Assembly: GCA_002633005.1 (NCBI GenBank) | Contig: NMRA01000555.1 | Coordinates: 33,774 to 97,773, forward strand | Reading direction: 5' to 3' | DNA: 64,000 nt | Source of the DNA: Phoronis australis | Lineage: Eukaryota > Phoronida > Phoronidae | Part shown: positions 11,254-21,955 of the stretch, piece by piece | How positions within the stretch are numbered: the first letter of the stretch is position 1 | Layout: the number at the start of each line of letters is the position of its first letter | The notes under the pieces: generated by a model | Databases searched by the model: none | What the model was told of the DNA's origin: nothing | Seen by the model: only the letters and a program-made list of their open reading frames with translations | Position numbers and translations under genes: made by a program

Positions 11254-13724
11254 AAAATTAGTTTTAAGCTTCTGACTGCAGCTAACCAGCAAGATCTTCC
11301 TATCCAGTGCAGATCTATTGTCAAAACCTGTTTTCTATATCGGAGACAAAGAAAAAAGCCATTGAGAAGGGGTAGCTATTTTTAAAGACATGTATGTAAG
11401 TGTTTTGTTAATGTCCTTATTCAGGCTGACATACATGTACGGGTTGTGGTTGTAAAATTTGGTGCAACTGAATGTGTGGAAACAACAGGTAATAGCGTTC
11501 GTGGGAAAGAGCATGGTGAGGTAATTTTGAGCGTTCATGAAGTTCTTCCACATTTCATGAAAAGGTTTTGCTATCTATTGAAAACCCACAAAAATATATA
11601 CCAGTTCTTGAATTCTGAATGACTGACCAGTCTTAACTAATACATTGAAAAGCTGCAAGTCATTTATAAATTCATGTGACTGCCATTTTTGTGAAAACTG
11701 CATTTTTGCTGTGAAAATAAGTGAGGTCGTATTTGAACATATTATTCTTACTGCCAACATACAGGCAATGGTGCCTCTGGATTTTTAATTACTCTTAAAC
11801 AACAGAAAGATTATCCATCATTTTTAAATAAGCCAAGTCTTCATATCTTCTATTAGATGAAGAATAAAAAATCTGAGGAACGGTTCCTTCAGCCATAGAC
11901 CTTAAGTGTGCTTAACAGACTCGTGAATCTGTAGTTGGCGTTTAAAGTTGCTGAAAGTATCAGAAATCAAAAGGCTTGAAAATGGGTGCCAAAGGTTTGA
12001 AATTGTCTCAGAAAACTTGCACATGTTGCAGACAAGTGATGCGTTTGAAGAATTGTCATGCCTCGGAATGAAAACTAAAGACGCAGTTCTATACGCTACT
12101 TAATATATATACCCTTGGTTTATGGAAATAGTAATTCTCTAATTTTTTGTGAAATTGAAGAGCAATTGCCATATCATATTTTTGAAAAAATAGGGGCAAC
12201 ATTTTTATCCAACCTGAAGTACTTAATTATTCATGTTTCAGTTTTTGTTCCAGGTTCAGCGACATTGTTAAGGTCACTTCAAGCCACAACATATACAACC
12301 TTTGTTACTCTTTTCTCTTCCCACATTATGCCCACACACCAGCAGTGCTACGTGGCACAATATACAAGCCAGTGGCCTTTGAGAAATGTGAACAGCAGTA
12401 ATAAGTTACCATAATGAAATGTGCCAGTGGATTGTTTGTGAGTGAAGAGGTACTGTATCTGACTGCTACACCAATCGGCCTCCTTGGTGAAGATGACCTT
12501 TCTATAGGCAATGAGTTATGTGTGAACAATGGCTTATTTCCTGTCCTCTAAGAATCACAAGGGACTCTAGCTCAAGAAGACCTGCATATATTAACACTCT
12601 GGTCTAGTCTAGGGTCAGATTATGGACACAAAGCGAGTCAAGTGATATGCTGTTGTGTTTACCTTTAAGGATCCAATTTTGGATGTTGTTGAGGCTGAAT
12701 GAGGCTCCATTAAGGAAAGCCACGTGCCGAAAGTGAACCTTTCCTAAAAGCGCTTCTTGAGGCTATTGAACCTACGTCCCAGTGAAATGAAAACCAAAAG
12801 CATCTGACATTCTTTTCCTTTCTCAATGAGTGACATTAACTTTTCCTTTAAGAGGAAAGGATTTATACTGATGGTAAAAACTTTTCAATTCCATATGATG
12901 ATGCTAAAATGACTGCATCGTTTGCCTTATTGTCAGTGGAAAACCCGTTTGTGTTTCACTTTGATGATGGAATAAATTTTTCATCAAAATGCAAGTTTGT
13001 CAATAATTATTCAAACCACATTATTTCTTCAGTTTTAAAGCCATATGCAGTACAATTTTGCTGTTTCTTTATAAAGTTGAAACGATTGCCGATTACGCTT
13101 GCGAATTGTCATTCTCCTGTTGAGTTAGAGAAATGTGCGACGACCAAAACGTAGTATTCCCTTTCGTTTGCATTTGATTTGTTTATGTGTGTAACTATTT
13201 TTAGAGCATTCTTAAGAAGGCCATTGAACAGTTTTAAGTTTTGTGTTAACATGTCTGTGAAAAATGTTCCACAGCCAGGCAAAGTATGTTTTCAATCGTA
13301 GCTAGCTGGCTACAGTTCTGCTATGCACAAGATTCGAGAATAAACAATAATCAGTGTTAGTATTTAAAAACAAAATGGCCATCTTTTCAACCACTTACAG
13401 ACAAAAGAACAACACTGTTAAAAATGTAGTTTTCCTGATGCATAATCAGGCATATCAAGGCCTGAATTTCTGAATTAGGTTCAATTCTCTCACGTTATTG
13501 CTTAAGGACTGCTTTTCACTTTGTCGAAAGGTAAAATTGACGGTAAGGCGGCTGGTTTCAGTTGTTTTCTTTCACATGTAATAGAACATTCAGGGAAATA
13601 TTAGCAAATTATAAAAGAAAACACAAGACAAAACTGCTTTTGTAAGGCAGAATATAATTTATTTTTCAACTTCATTTTTATAGGTAGAAACTAATAATGT
13701 TATTTAAGATCTAAATTAAACATG
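11254..13724 (+). repeat. 2,471-bp direct duplication, copy 1
   Basis: This segment matches 13726-16196 base for base at a constant offset of 2,472. I saw no insertions or deletions and about 20 substitutions. No gene is recognisable inside. The small ORFs occur in both copies only because the DNA is duplicated. An internal palindromic or coding signature was looked for and not found. Confidence 0.95.
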
Positions 13725-13725
13725 N
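13725..13725. other. Single-N joint between duplicate copies
   Basis: One N lies exactly between the end of copy 1 and the start of copy 2. This is what a scaffolder leaves when two overlapping or allelic contigs are abutted. Confidence 0.9.
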
Positions 13726-16196
13726 AAAATTAGTTTTAAGCTTCTGACTGCAGCTAACCAGCAAGATCTTCCTATCCAGTGCAGATCTATTGTCAAAACC
13801 TATTTTCTATATCGGAGACAAAGAAAAAAGCCATTGAGAAGGGGTAGCTATTTTTAAAGACATGTATGTAAGTGTTTTGTTAATGTCCTTATTCAGGCTG
13901 ACATACATGTACGGGTTGTGCTTGTAAAATTTGGTGCAACTGAATGTGTGGAAACAACAGGTAATAGCGTTCGTGGGAAAGAGCATGGTGGGGTAATTTT
14001 GAGCGTTCATGAAGTTCTTCCACATTTCATGAAAAGGTTTTGCTATCTATTGAAAACCCACAAAAATATATACCAGTTCTTGAATTCTGAATGACTGAAC
14101 AGTCTTAACTAATACATTGAAAAGCTGCAAGTCATTTATAAATTCATGTGACTGCCATTTTTGTGAAAACTGCATTTTTGCTGTGAAAATAAGTGAGGTC
14201 GTATTTGAACATATTATTCTTACTGCCAACATACAGGCAATGGTGCCTTTGGATTTTTAATTACTCTTAAACAACAGAAAGATTATCCATCATTTTTAAA
14301 TAAGCCAAGTCTTCATATCTTCTATTAGATGAAGAATAAAAAATCTGAGGAACGGTTCCTTCAGCCATAGACCTTAAGTGTGCTTAACAGACTCGTGAAT
14401 ATGTAGTTGGCGTTTAAAGTTGCTGAAAGTATCAGAAATCAAAAGGCTTGAAAATGGGTGCCAAAGGTTTGAAATTGTCTCAGAAAACTTGCACATGTTG
14501 CAGACAAGTGATGCGTTTGAAGAATTGTCATGCCTCGGAATGAAAACTAAAGACGCAGTTCTATACGCTACTTAATATATATACCCTTGGTTTCTGGAAA
14601 TAGTAATTCTCTAATTTTTTGTGAAATTGAAGAGCAATTGCCATGTCATATTTTTGAAAAAATAGGGGCAACATTTTTATCCAACCTGAAGTACTTAATT
14701 ATTCATGTTTCAGTTTTTGTTCCAGGTTCAGCGACATTGTTGAGGTCACTTCAAGTCACAACATATACAAGCTTTGTTACTCTTTTCTCTTCCCACATTA
14801 TGCCCACACACCAGCAGTGCTACGTGGCACAATATACAAGCCAGTGGCCCTTGAGAAATGTGAACAGCAGTAATAAGTTACCATAATGAAATGTGCCAGT
14901 GGATTGTTTGTGAGTGAAGAGGTACTGTATCTGACTGCTACACCAATCGGCCTCCTTGGTGAAGATGACCTTTCTATAGGCAATGAGTTATGTGTGAACA
15001 ATGGCTTATTTCCTGTCCTCTAAGAAACACAAGGGACTCTAGCTCAAGAAGACCTGCATACATTAACACTCTGGTCTAGTCTAGGGTCAGATTATGGACA
15101 CAAAGCGAGTCAAGTGATATGCTGTTGTGTTTACCTTTAAGGATCCAATTTTGAATGTTGTTGAGGCTGAATGAGGCTCCATTAAGGAAAGCCACGTGCC
15201 GAAAGTGAACCTTTCCTAAAAGCGCTTCTTGAGGCTATTGAACCTACGTCCCAGTGAAATGAAAACCAAAAGCATCTGACATTCTTGTCCTTTCTCAATG
15301 AGTGACATTAACTTTTCCTTTAAGAGGAAAGGATTTATACTGATGGTAAAAACTTTTCAATTCCATATGATGATGCTAAAATGACTGTATCGTTTGCCTT
15401 ATTGTCAGTGGAAAACCCGTTTGTGTTTCACTTTGATGATGGAATAAATTTTTCATCAAAATGCAAGTTTGTCAATAATTATTCAAACCACATTATTTCT
15501 TCAGTTTTAAAGCCATATGCAGTACAGTTTTGCTGTTTCTTTATAAAGTTGAAACGATTGCCGATTACGCTTGCGAATTGTTATTCTCCTGTTGAGTTAG
15601 AGAAATGTGCGACGACCAAAACGTAGTATTCCCTTTCGTTTGCATTTGATTTGTTTATGTGTGTAACTATTTCTAGAGCATTCTTAAGAAGGCCATTGAA
15701 CAGTTTTAAGTTTTGTGTTAACATGTCTGTGAAAAATGTTCCACAGCCAGGCAAAGTATGTTTTCAATCGTAGCTAGCTGGCTACAGTTCTGCTATGCAC
15801 AAGATTCGAGAATAAACAATAATCAGTGTTAGTATTTAAAAACAAAATGGCCATCTTTTCAACCACTTACAGACAAAAGAACAACACTGTTAAAAATGTA
15901 GTTTTCCTGATGCATAATCAGGCATATCAAGGCCTGAATTTCTGAATTAGGTTCAATTCTCTCACGTTATTGCTTAAGGACTGCTTTTCACTTTGTCGAA
16001 AGGTAAAATTGACGGTAAGGCGGCTGGTTTCAGTTGTTTTCTTTCACATGTAATAGAACATTCAGGGAAATATTAGCAAATTATAAAAGAAAACACAAGA
16101 CAAAACTGCTTTTGTAAGGCAGAATATAATTTATTTTTCAACTTCATTTTTATAGGTAGAAACTAATAATGTTATTTAAGATCTAAATTAAACATG
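13726..16196 (+). repeat. 2,471-bp direct duplication, copy 2
   Basis: Second copy of 11254-13724. It ends at the same base (AAACATG) but then runs on into unique sequence, whereas copy 1 ends at the N. Divergence is roughly 0.8% by eye, all substitutions. Confidence 0.95.
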
Positions 16197-17096
16197 TGAA
16201 ACAGGCTAAAAGTGATCATTGAGGAATTTATCATTACACCTAAAATGTGTTTCTGATCTCAACAAACAATTTTCATTCTAGGTGCCAATATTTATTCCAA
16301 TGCAATAATACGAAATAACTGAATAGCCCATTCATGTTAATTTAGCATTTAATCTGGTAGTCCTGGGGGTGAGGTCCGCAATAAAATCAGGACACTCACT
16401 CATCTAGAGACTTTTACTGGATATGTTATAGCTTTGAAGAGTAATTGCTGTCAAAAGGTCACCTTTGACTTCTGAGCCGCACGTCCCATACTCCTCTTAT
16501 AGTAGGAACACTCCCACCCAGAACAATATGTGTTGCTAGCCTACCATCCGGGTCCCGTCATTCAGTCAGGTACCTTGTGGGAATATCATAACTGAACGAT
16601 GTGGGATAGAAACTAATCGTTAAAAACTTACCAAGTAATGTGATTATGTAGTCTTTTAATGGAAATGCATAGAGCACACACGGGTCGTGTCACTTGGTTG
16701 ACTTTTTTGACCGCAATTCTCCACGCCGGTAGTAACCTTAATTTTTTTTGGGAATTTGTGACCACCTGTGGAAGATTTACACCCGGGAAAATAGCAATGA
16801 AAAGACTTAGCGCAACTACGCACGTTGATATCAATTCTGTTTTTTTACCAGCTGTTTACATGCAGACAGCGACGAATGCGCAATTTAGTCACCGTTAGCA
16901 CAGCAGTGACGTCGCGAGGAGAATTCGTCGAACAGCCCCAATTGGAAGCGTGGTGGCGCAGGGATAGAGCACGCGCAACCTGGAAGACACGTCGTTATTT
17001 GGAATCCGTGGCATTTACCGGTTTTTTCCGTAGTTAACCTCATGGACGTGCATTCGAAAAATGGAAATTTACAGGTGTTTTAGTAGAACAAAGAAC
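16197..17096. other. Intergenic, nothing recognised
   Basis: No motif-bearing ORF. There is a modestly GC-richer patch around 16880-17040 without a recognisable gene. Confidence 0.4.
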
Positions 17097-17388
17097 CGCC
17101 CGGGCGATTATTCGGAAAAGGGGGAGTGTAAACAGAAAGTTATAATTTTGCTGACTTTGACATGTTTTACCTAAAACTGTTTTTAAATTTTATTTTGATA
17201 AATGCAGAAGTCGCCAACACTTTTTTCGTTTTGATAAAGGATAAATCCTCCACAAAACTGAATTGATGTCAATGCTTAGTGGGCATTTGAGCAGCAATTT
17301 TCCGAATAAACATGCCCACTATCTAGGCAATTGACACCAGGAGTTGTAATACTTGCGTCATAATTTTCCGAATAACCGCCCGAGGGCG
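17097..17388. mobile_element. MITE-like inverted-repeat element
   Basis: The left end (17097-17119, CGCCCGGGCGATTATTCGG...) is an inverted copy of the right end (17364-17388, ...CCGAATAACCGCCCGAGGGCG). A third copy of TTTTCCGAATAAAC sits inside at about 17296. No ORF spans it, so it would be non-autonomous. The same CCGAATAAACGCC motif recurs at 56347-56370. No target-site duplication was identified. Confidence 0.5.
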
Positions 17389-18418
17389 TTTCATCGGATG
17401 GCCATATCTACGGAAAATCTCGATGCGAATTTTCCAATTTTACATTCGTTCTCAGTGTATTTTTTTGTATTTGTTAATACTTCAGAAATCAAGGAAAATA
17501 CTGTTTTCAGAAACAAAAACAACATTTTCTCAAACATTCGGCGCTGCTCTCCTTTATAATTGTGCTTTTCGCGATTTTTTGCGAGGCAAATTGTTGGACC
17601 CCGTTCATGTTATCCTAGATCCGCCACTGAGACACTCAGCAATGCAACTGACAAGATGCACGGCAGCCAGAACGAACAAATACAGACATCTGTTTTTGGG
17701 TCTTAATGACAAGTATCACAACTTTCGAGGGCAACATCCCCACAGGCAGATGTGTGCTAAACTGACGAAAAATCAAAATGAAGTCTTAACTATGCCACGT
17801 TGGATACATGTAACAGTTTTTGGATTTTGAAGCTTTCATGAGTTATACAAATTCATGATGCAATCACCTACAAACTGATTTCATTCTACTCATTGACAGC
17901 AAAAACTCAGGTCCAAATGTCATTTAGTTCCCTGTAAGCAAGTTTTGAGCAGAAACGGAATTTTAAATCATGGCGTCCTTTTTTGCATAAATTAGGCAAA
18001 TTTATCATGCAGCAGCGTGTAAATTTATTTCATTCAACTTATTGATCACTGAAGCATGGGAGCAGATATTAGTATGAATTTACTTGTAGTGTCTGATAAC
18101 ATTTACAGTATAAGCACAAGTAGAATTTTCAATAATGAAATTTTGAATAATTGATACAAATTATATAAGTATCCACGCCAAACTAGCTCCATTATATTCA
18201 CTGTCCATGGAAATATGTGTGGAAACACCAATCTAATCCACCTGCAATGCTTGATGTAGTAGTAATAAGAAAAAAAAAGAATTTTGCATAATTACAGACT
18301 TAATTTGCTTATTTAAAAATGGTCACGATTTTCAAGATTGCAACCCATCTAAAATGCTCCAGGAGGGGCACCTAGACATGAAACAACCGAAAAACCTTAT
18401 ATTGACAAGAATTTCTAG
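17389..18418. other. Intergenic, nothing recognised
   Basis: The ORF at 17423-17830 has no recognisable domain. The rest is AT-rich non-coding sequence. Confidence 0.4.
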
Positions 18419-18738
18419 TTACCCATTTTTGGCTACTAGACTATTGGGCGCAAGTCGCAAACAGTTCTCAAGGAATGAATTTAACCACCATGGCTGGATG
18501 TTCCATAATTTGTTCTTCTGGTCTTCATCTGTCAATGATAAGTTGTCAGTGAGGTGTGCGTTGTTCAAAATTTCGGAAAGCAAAGCATCATATCGTTAAC
18601 CGGATCACACCCAGAATCAGACTCCCAATATTCTTGTTTATTTGGCATTTTACGACCTCTCTTCGACGGTATATCCCCATCATTTTCTCTAGCTGCTTTG
18701 ATAGGATCTTTGCTGGCACACCTTTTTGTGCGTGGCAT
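18419..18738 (-). pseudogene. Broken ORF of unknown function (basic then acidic protein)
   Basis: On the minus strand an ATG at 18738 opens MPRTKRCASKDPIKAAREN, followed by PSKRGRKMPNKQEYWESDSG. The frame must shift by one base at about 18595 to continue as LLSEILNNAHLTDNLSLTDE, KNKLWNIQPWWLNSFLENCL and RLAPNSLVAKNG, with a stop at 18419-18421. Both parts look protein-like: a basic start with a possible nuclear localisation cluster, then an acidic helical stretch with a WNIQPWW block. Neither matches a family I can name. It could be the N-terminus of a transposon protein or of a host nuclear protein. Whether the shift is real or a sequencing error cannot be told. Confidence 0.35.
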
Positions 18739-20025
18739 ACAGTGGCAATCAATAGTTGATTGGAAACCAGCCAATTATTGCTACAAGTTAAATCCAGAGT
18801 TGCAGTTTTGCAACAAAAGCAAGCCAAGAAAAGAAATTATTAATAAAAAGCTCGAATCATCCAAAGAAAGTTTTGAATAAAGTTTCTAAATTAGCTTTAT
18901 TTCAAAGATAATCCTACATGTTTAGTGTTTACAGTATCCTTTTTGCATCACATTCACAGGTCACAACACCGGCCACTCATCTTGACTTTTATGTCTTATG
19001 TATTTTGTCCATTTATCCATAAATGGCGTTAGTCTATAGTTGTATATGTGGGCTTAGTCGAATGTGTATTGATTGAGATAATTACGGTCGTAAAACAACG
19101 CACCTGCTTAGCCTACAGTGTATTAGTTCAAAAGTAAAAAAAACGAAAAATGAGTAACTTAACCGATCAGCACGGCTGTAATTTTTAATTGAACATTAAT
19201 TATTAGCCCACAATCGATCAATTATAAGAGAAACTAGCAAATAGGATGTCTTCAGCAACACAGATAAGCCACACTCGTTAATTTGTGAATCGATTATGAC
19301 TTGCTAGTCATAGTCCGGCTTAAGCTCTCGTCGGCGTTGGGGGTAACAAAGCCTCAAATGTTACAGTTGCGTCATGAAAGGACATTTATTCCACAGGTGA
19401 TTTAGTTTTCAAAATGCAACTCATTGTGTTTTAACGCTAGACATTGCGAGTTTAGTGCTCATGTGTGACTTGTCTTGCAAATCAACTTTTCATATCTTAT
19501 TATTCTATGGCCTATTTCACTTACTTGAAAAAGACCGTTTCAATATAAACATTTTTTCATGAACGTGAAACTCATTTAACATGTTATATTCTGAAACCGA
19601 AATTGAACATTGGCAAAAACCCGAAAGACAATAATCTTGTCAAACGGGTTCCTAGTGAGCAAATTTATGGAGTAAGTTCCTTTAAAAGTAAAGCAAATTT
19701 TAATTAGATAATACAAGTAATTATTATTGCAAATGAAATTCATGCAATCTGCTATGTCATGCCATACAGTAACTGTGCAATTGTTAGCAATTTTCTGTTT
19801 AGTTCACATGAATGTCCAATGATCTCATTGACGTTAGCAGTCCATGATTGTCCCATCTTTTCAGTTTAAGTCATGATATCCCTTGTTTGTAACAGATGAC
19901 ATTCTTTATAGACTGTCTCAATGCTCTGGTCGCAGGAAATTTTTATCTTGATGTGGGAGCAAAACTGACTCATTTGTTGAATAATGTCTATCAATACACT
20001 CAATAGTGCTAATTCCGTCTGAATA
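18739..20025. other. Intergenic, nothing recognised
   Basis: AT-rich sequence without recognisable genes or strong repeats. Confidence 0.4.
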
Positions 20026-20326
20026 TGTGTCGTTGGGCAACTAGGTGAACGTTACGCCGTTAAAATAAGTGCATAATTTAATTACTATTAGATGCGTAAC
20101 GTAATTATTTAGAGGAGTGAAGGAATTATTTGCTACGCAAACTAAGTTTACTTTTCGTCGCCAATAATTACTTTGCGCCGCAAATAATTGCTTTACCCCG
20201 TTAAAAGTAACTTTACGCCGCAAGTAATTACTTGAAGCCGCGCATACTTACTTTACACCTTCAACAAGAACTAACTTTCGCATGTAATTTAACGGCGTAC
20301 CGCTCATCTAGTTGCCCAACGACACA
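20026..20326. mobile_element. 301-bp MITE with about 37-bp terminal inverted repeats
   Basis: The left end starts TGTGTCGTTGGGCAACTAG and the right end is its inverted copy, ...CTAGTTGCCCAACGACACA. The match continues for about 37 bp to TACGCCGTTAA with a few mismatches. The interior is AT-rich and made of imperfect copies of AATTACTTTACGCCGCAA. It has no coding capacity. No flanking target-site duplication was evident, so the superfamily is unassigned. Confidence 0.8.
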
Positions 20327-20339
20327 ACGATCAATATGC

Positions 20340-20575
20340 AACGCCTTTGGCGGGGCTCTCTCTATTAATATAGAAGGCCACAAGGCGGCCGACGAGCGTG
20401 GCAACCTATATGAACAAAGAGCGCCCCCGCATTCCTACCGCCTTTCAGTGAGACCCCCTATAATAATATAAGGAGCCTCGCCGAAAGGCAGCCAGAGATT
20501 GGGGCCACCGAGATTAATATAGAAGCCCCGCCAGAAGGCGGCCTATGAGCTAGGCGCTTATATTAATATAGTTGG
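20340..20575. repeat. GC-hairpin minisatellite, block 1 (about 49-bp period)
   Basis: Units alternate an AT palindrome (ATATTAATATAG) with a GC-rich hairpin (GCCCCGCCAGAAGGCGGCC). AT palindromes fall near 20364, 20412, 20460, 20513 and 20562, a period of about 49 bp. The block begins only about 14 bp after the MITE at 20026-20326. A second block of the same family lies at 23842-24165. Confidence 0.75.
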
Positions 20576-20815
20576 AAAGTGACTGACAAGCGAGAATTCA
20601 TATGCAAAAATTCAGGTCATTCCCTCTTCTCGTTGTGGCACCCTAGCATTGCTGAAAAGTGATGAAAATGCGTCAGATCCACCGTTTTGAAAACAACTTC
20701 CCGTTAAGCAGCACTCGATATTAGCATTCTACAAAAATATTACAGAAAAAATTTCGAAGCATTTGAGCACCGCAAACGGCGTGCTTTTCACAATCTCTTT
20801 TTGTATCATAAAAAT

Positions 20816-21600
20816 GCCACCAGAGTGCGCACAATACGTCAAATCCACCCTAAATGTGAAACGTACCATCGTTTCTTTAGAAGAAAGTATATACCAATTT
20901 TCATAAAAGTCTGTCAAGAAACAAAGGAAGACCGGAAAAATGAAATGGTCACTAGGGGGCAATGCGTCTGAAAGTTGTCACTGTCTGTTCTCAACTTGAT
21001 ATGAATACACTTGCTAAATTTAATAAAATCCTGCAGTGGGCTTGGAACAAACAGTTGCAGGTGCAAAAAAGCTGCCACTAGGAGACACCACCGTAGTCAA
21101 AGTCGTCATCGTCAATCGTACACTTCATACTGAGAACAGATAAACCAATTTTCACAATCCATAGACTGGTTTGGTTGACAGAGGAGTGTCTGCAAAAAAC
21201 GATTTGAAAAACCATAAATGGCCACTAGGAGGCGCAAAATGACTCAAATACTTCCGAAAATAGGTAGGCAGCGTCATGTCACCAAAATACTGCCACTAGG
21301 AATCGCCACAGTAGCCGGAGTAATCAGAAAATCATCGCCAGACTTTCTCTTCATAGTAAGAACATAGATGCCAAGTTTCGCAATCATCTTTATGGGCGAC
21401 GTGGTTCATAGAAGGACGGACGCCAAAAACAGACTCGAAATGGTCATTAAGTGGCGCAAAATACCTCGAATACTTCCGAAAACAGGATAGCATCATCCGC
21501 TAACAGATGCCTATATTCCAAGTTTCACAAAAATCCGTTAACGACCTTTAACGATAAAGAGGTAAATTTCAAATATAAATTGCCACTACAGGGCACACCG
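20816..21600 (+). repeat. Degenerate tandem module carrying CTCF-like motifs
   Basis: Seven related motifs start near 20816, 20948, 21074, 21221, 21292, 21443 and 21582, mostly 125-150 bp apart. The best are GCCACTAGGAGGCGC (21221-21235) and TCACTAGGGGGC (20949-20960). They fit the core CCACTAGGGGGCGC recognised by CTCF in bilaterians. The spacers are also related (for example ATACTTCCGAAAA follows two of them), so this is a diverged tandem repeat, not seven independent sites. Protein binding is inference. Confidence 0.5.
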
Positions 21601-21844
21601 GTGGTCATATCCGTCCGAAATTCGTCGTCTTCTGTCGTCATCTTCATATGAACCCATCTGACATTTTTCATCAACTTTGAGGGGTTCAGGAAATACAGCT
21701 GTGGAAGCTGGACGCCCAGACAGAGATGTCAAAGCAACATACTTGGTGAAATTTCAATTAATGGCAGAGCAACATACAATAATTCGCCAAGTAATTAGGC
21801 AAATTAACAAAAACCGGACCATCGCCGCACAAATAAAAAAGTTC

Positions 21845-21890
21845 ATGTTCAATTCAACGTTTCGTCTTTTCATTAGACATCATCAGGATA
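21845..21890 (-). ncRNA. Hammerhead-ribozyme-like motif (Penelope-type)
   Basis: The minus strand reads CTGATGA (21886-21880), a potential stem II with GTCT (21778 side, 21878-21875) pairing AGAC (21867-21864) around an AATGAAA loop, then GAAAC (21863-21859). These are the conserved hammerhead core pieces in the right order. Hammerhead motifs of this minimal kind are known in the terminal repeats of Penelope-like retroelements. An extra U separates CTGATGA from stem II, and no clean stem III or cleavage site follows, so activity is doubtful. The next 60 bp on that strand share a TTTGTGCGGCGAT...CCGG block with 41504-41535. Confidence 0.5.
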
Positions 21891-21955
21891 ATATTTACAA
21901 TTTAGGACAACAAGTGCCAACATACAGTTCAGGTAACATCCATAGTGTGAAGTGA

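Noticed and set aside
12115-15626. ORFs conserved between the two 2.47-kb copies
   Set aside because: Their conservation reflects DNA duplication; substitutions fall in them without codon preference, and no domain is recognisable.
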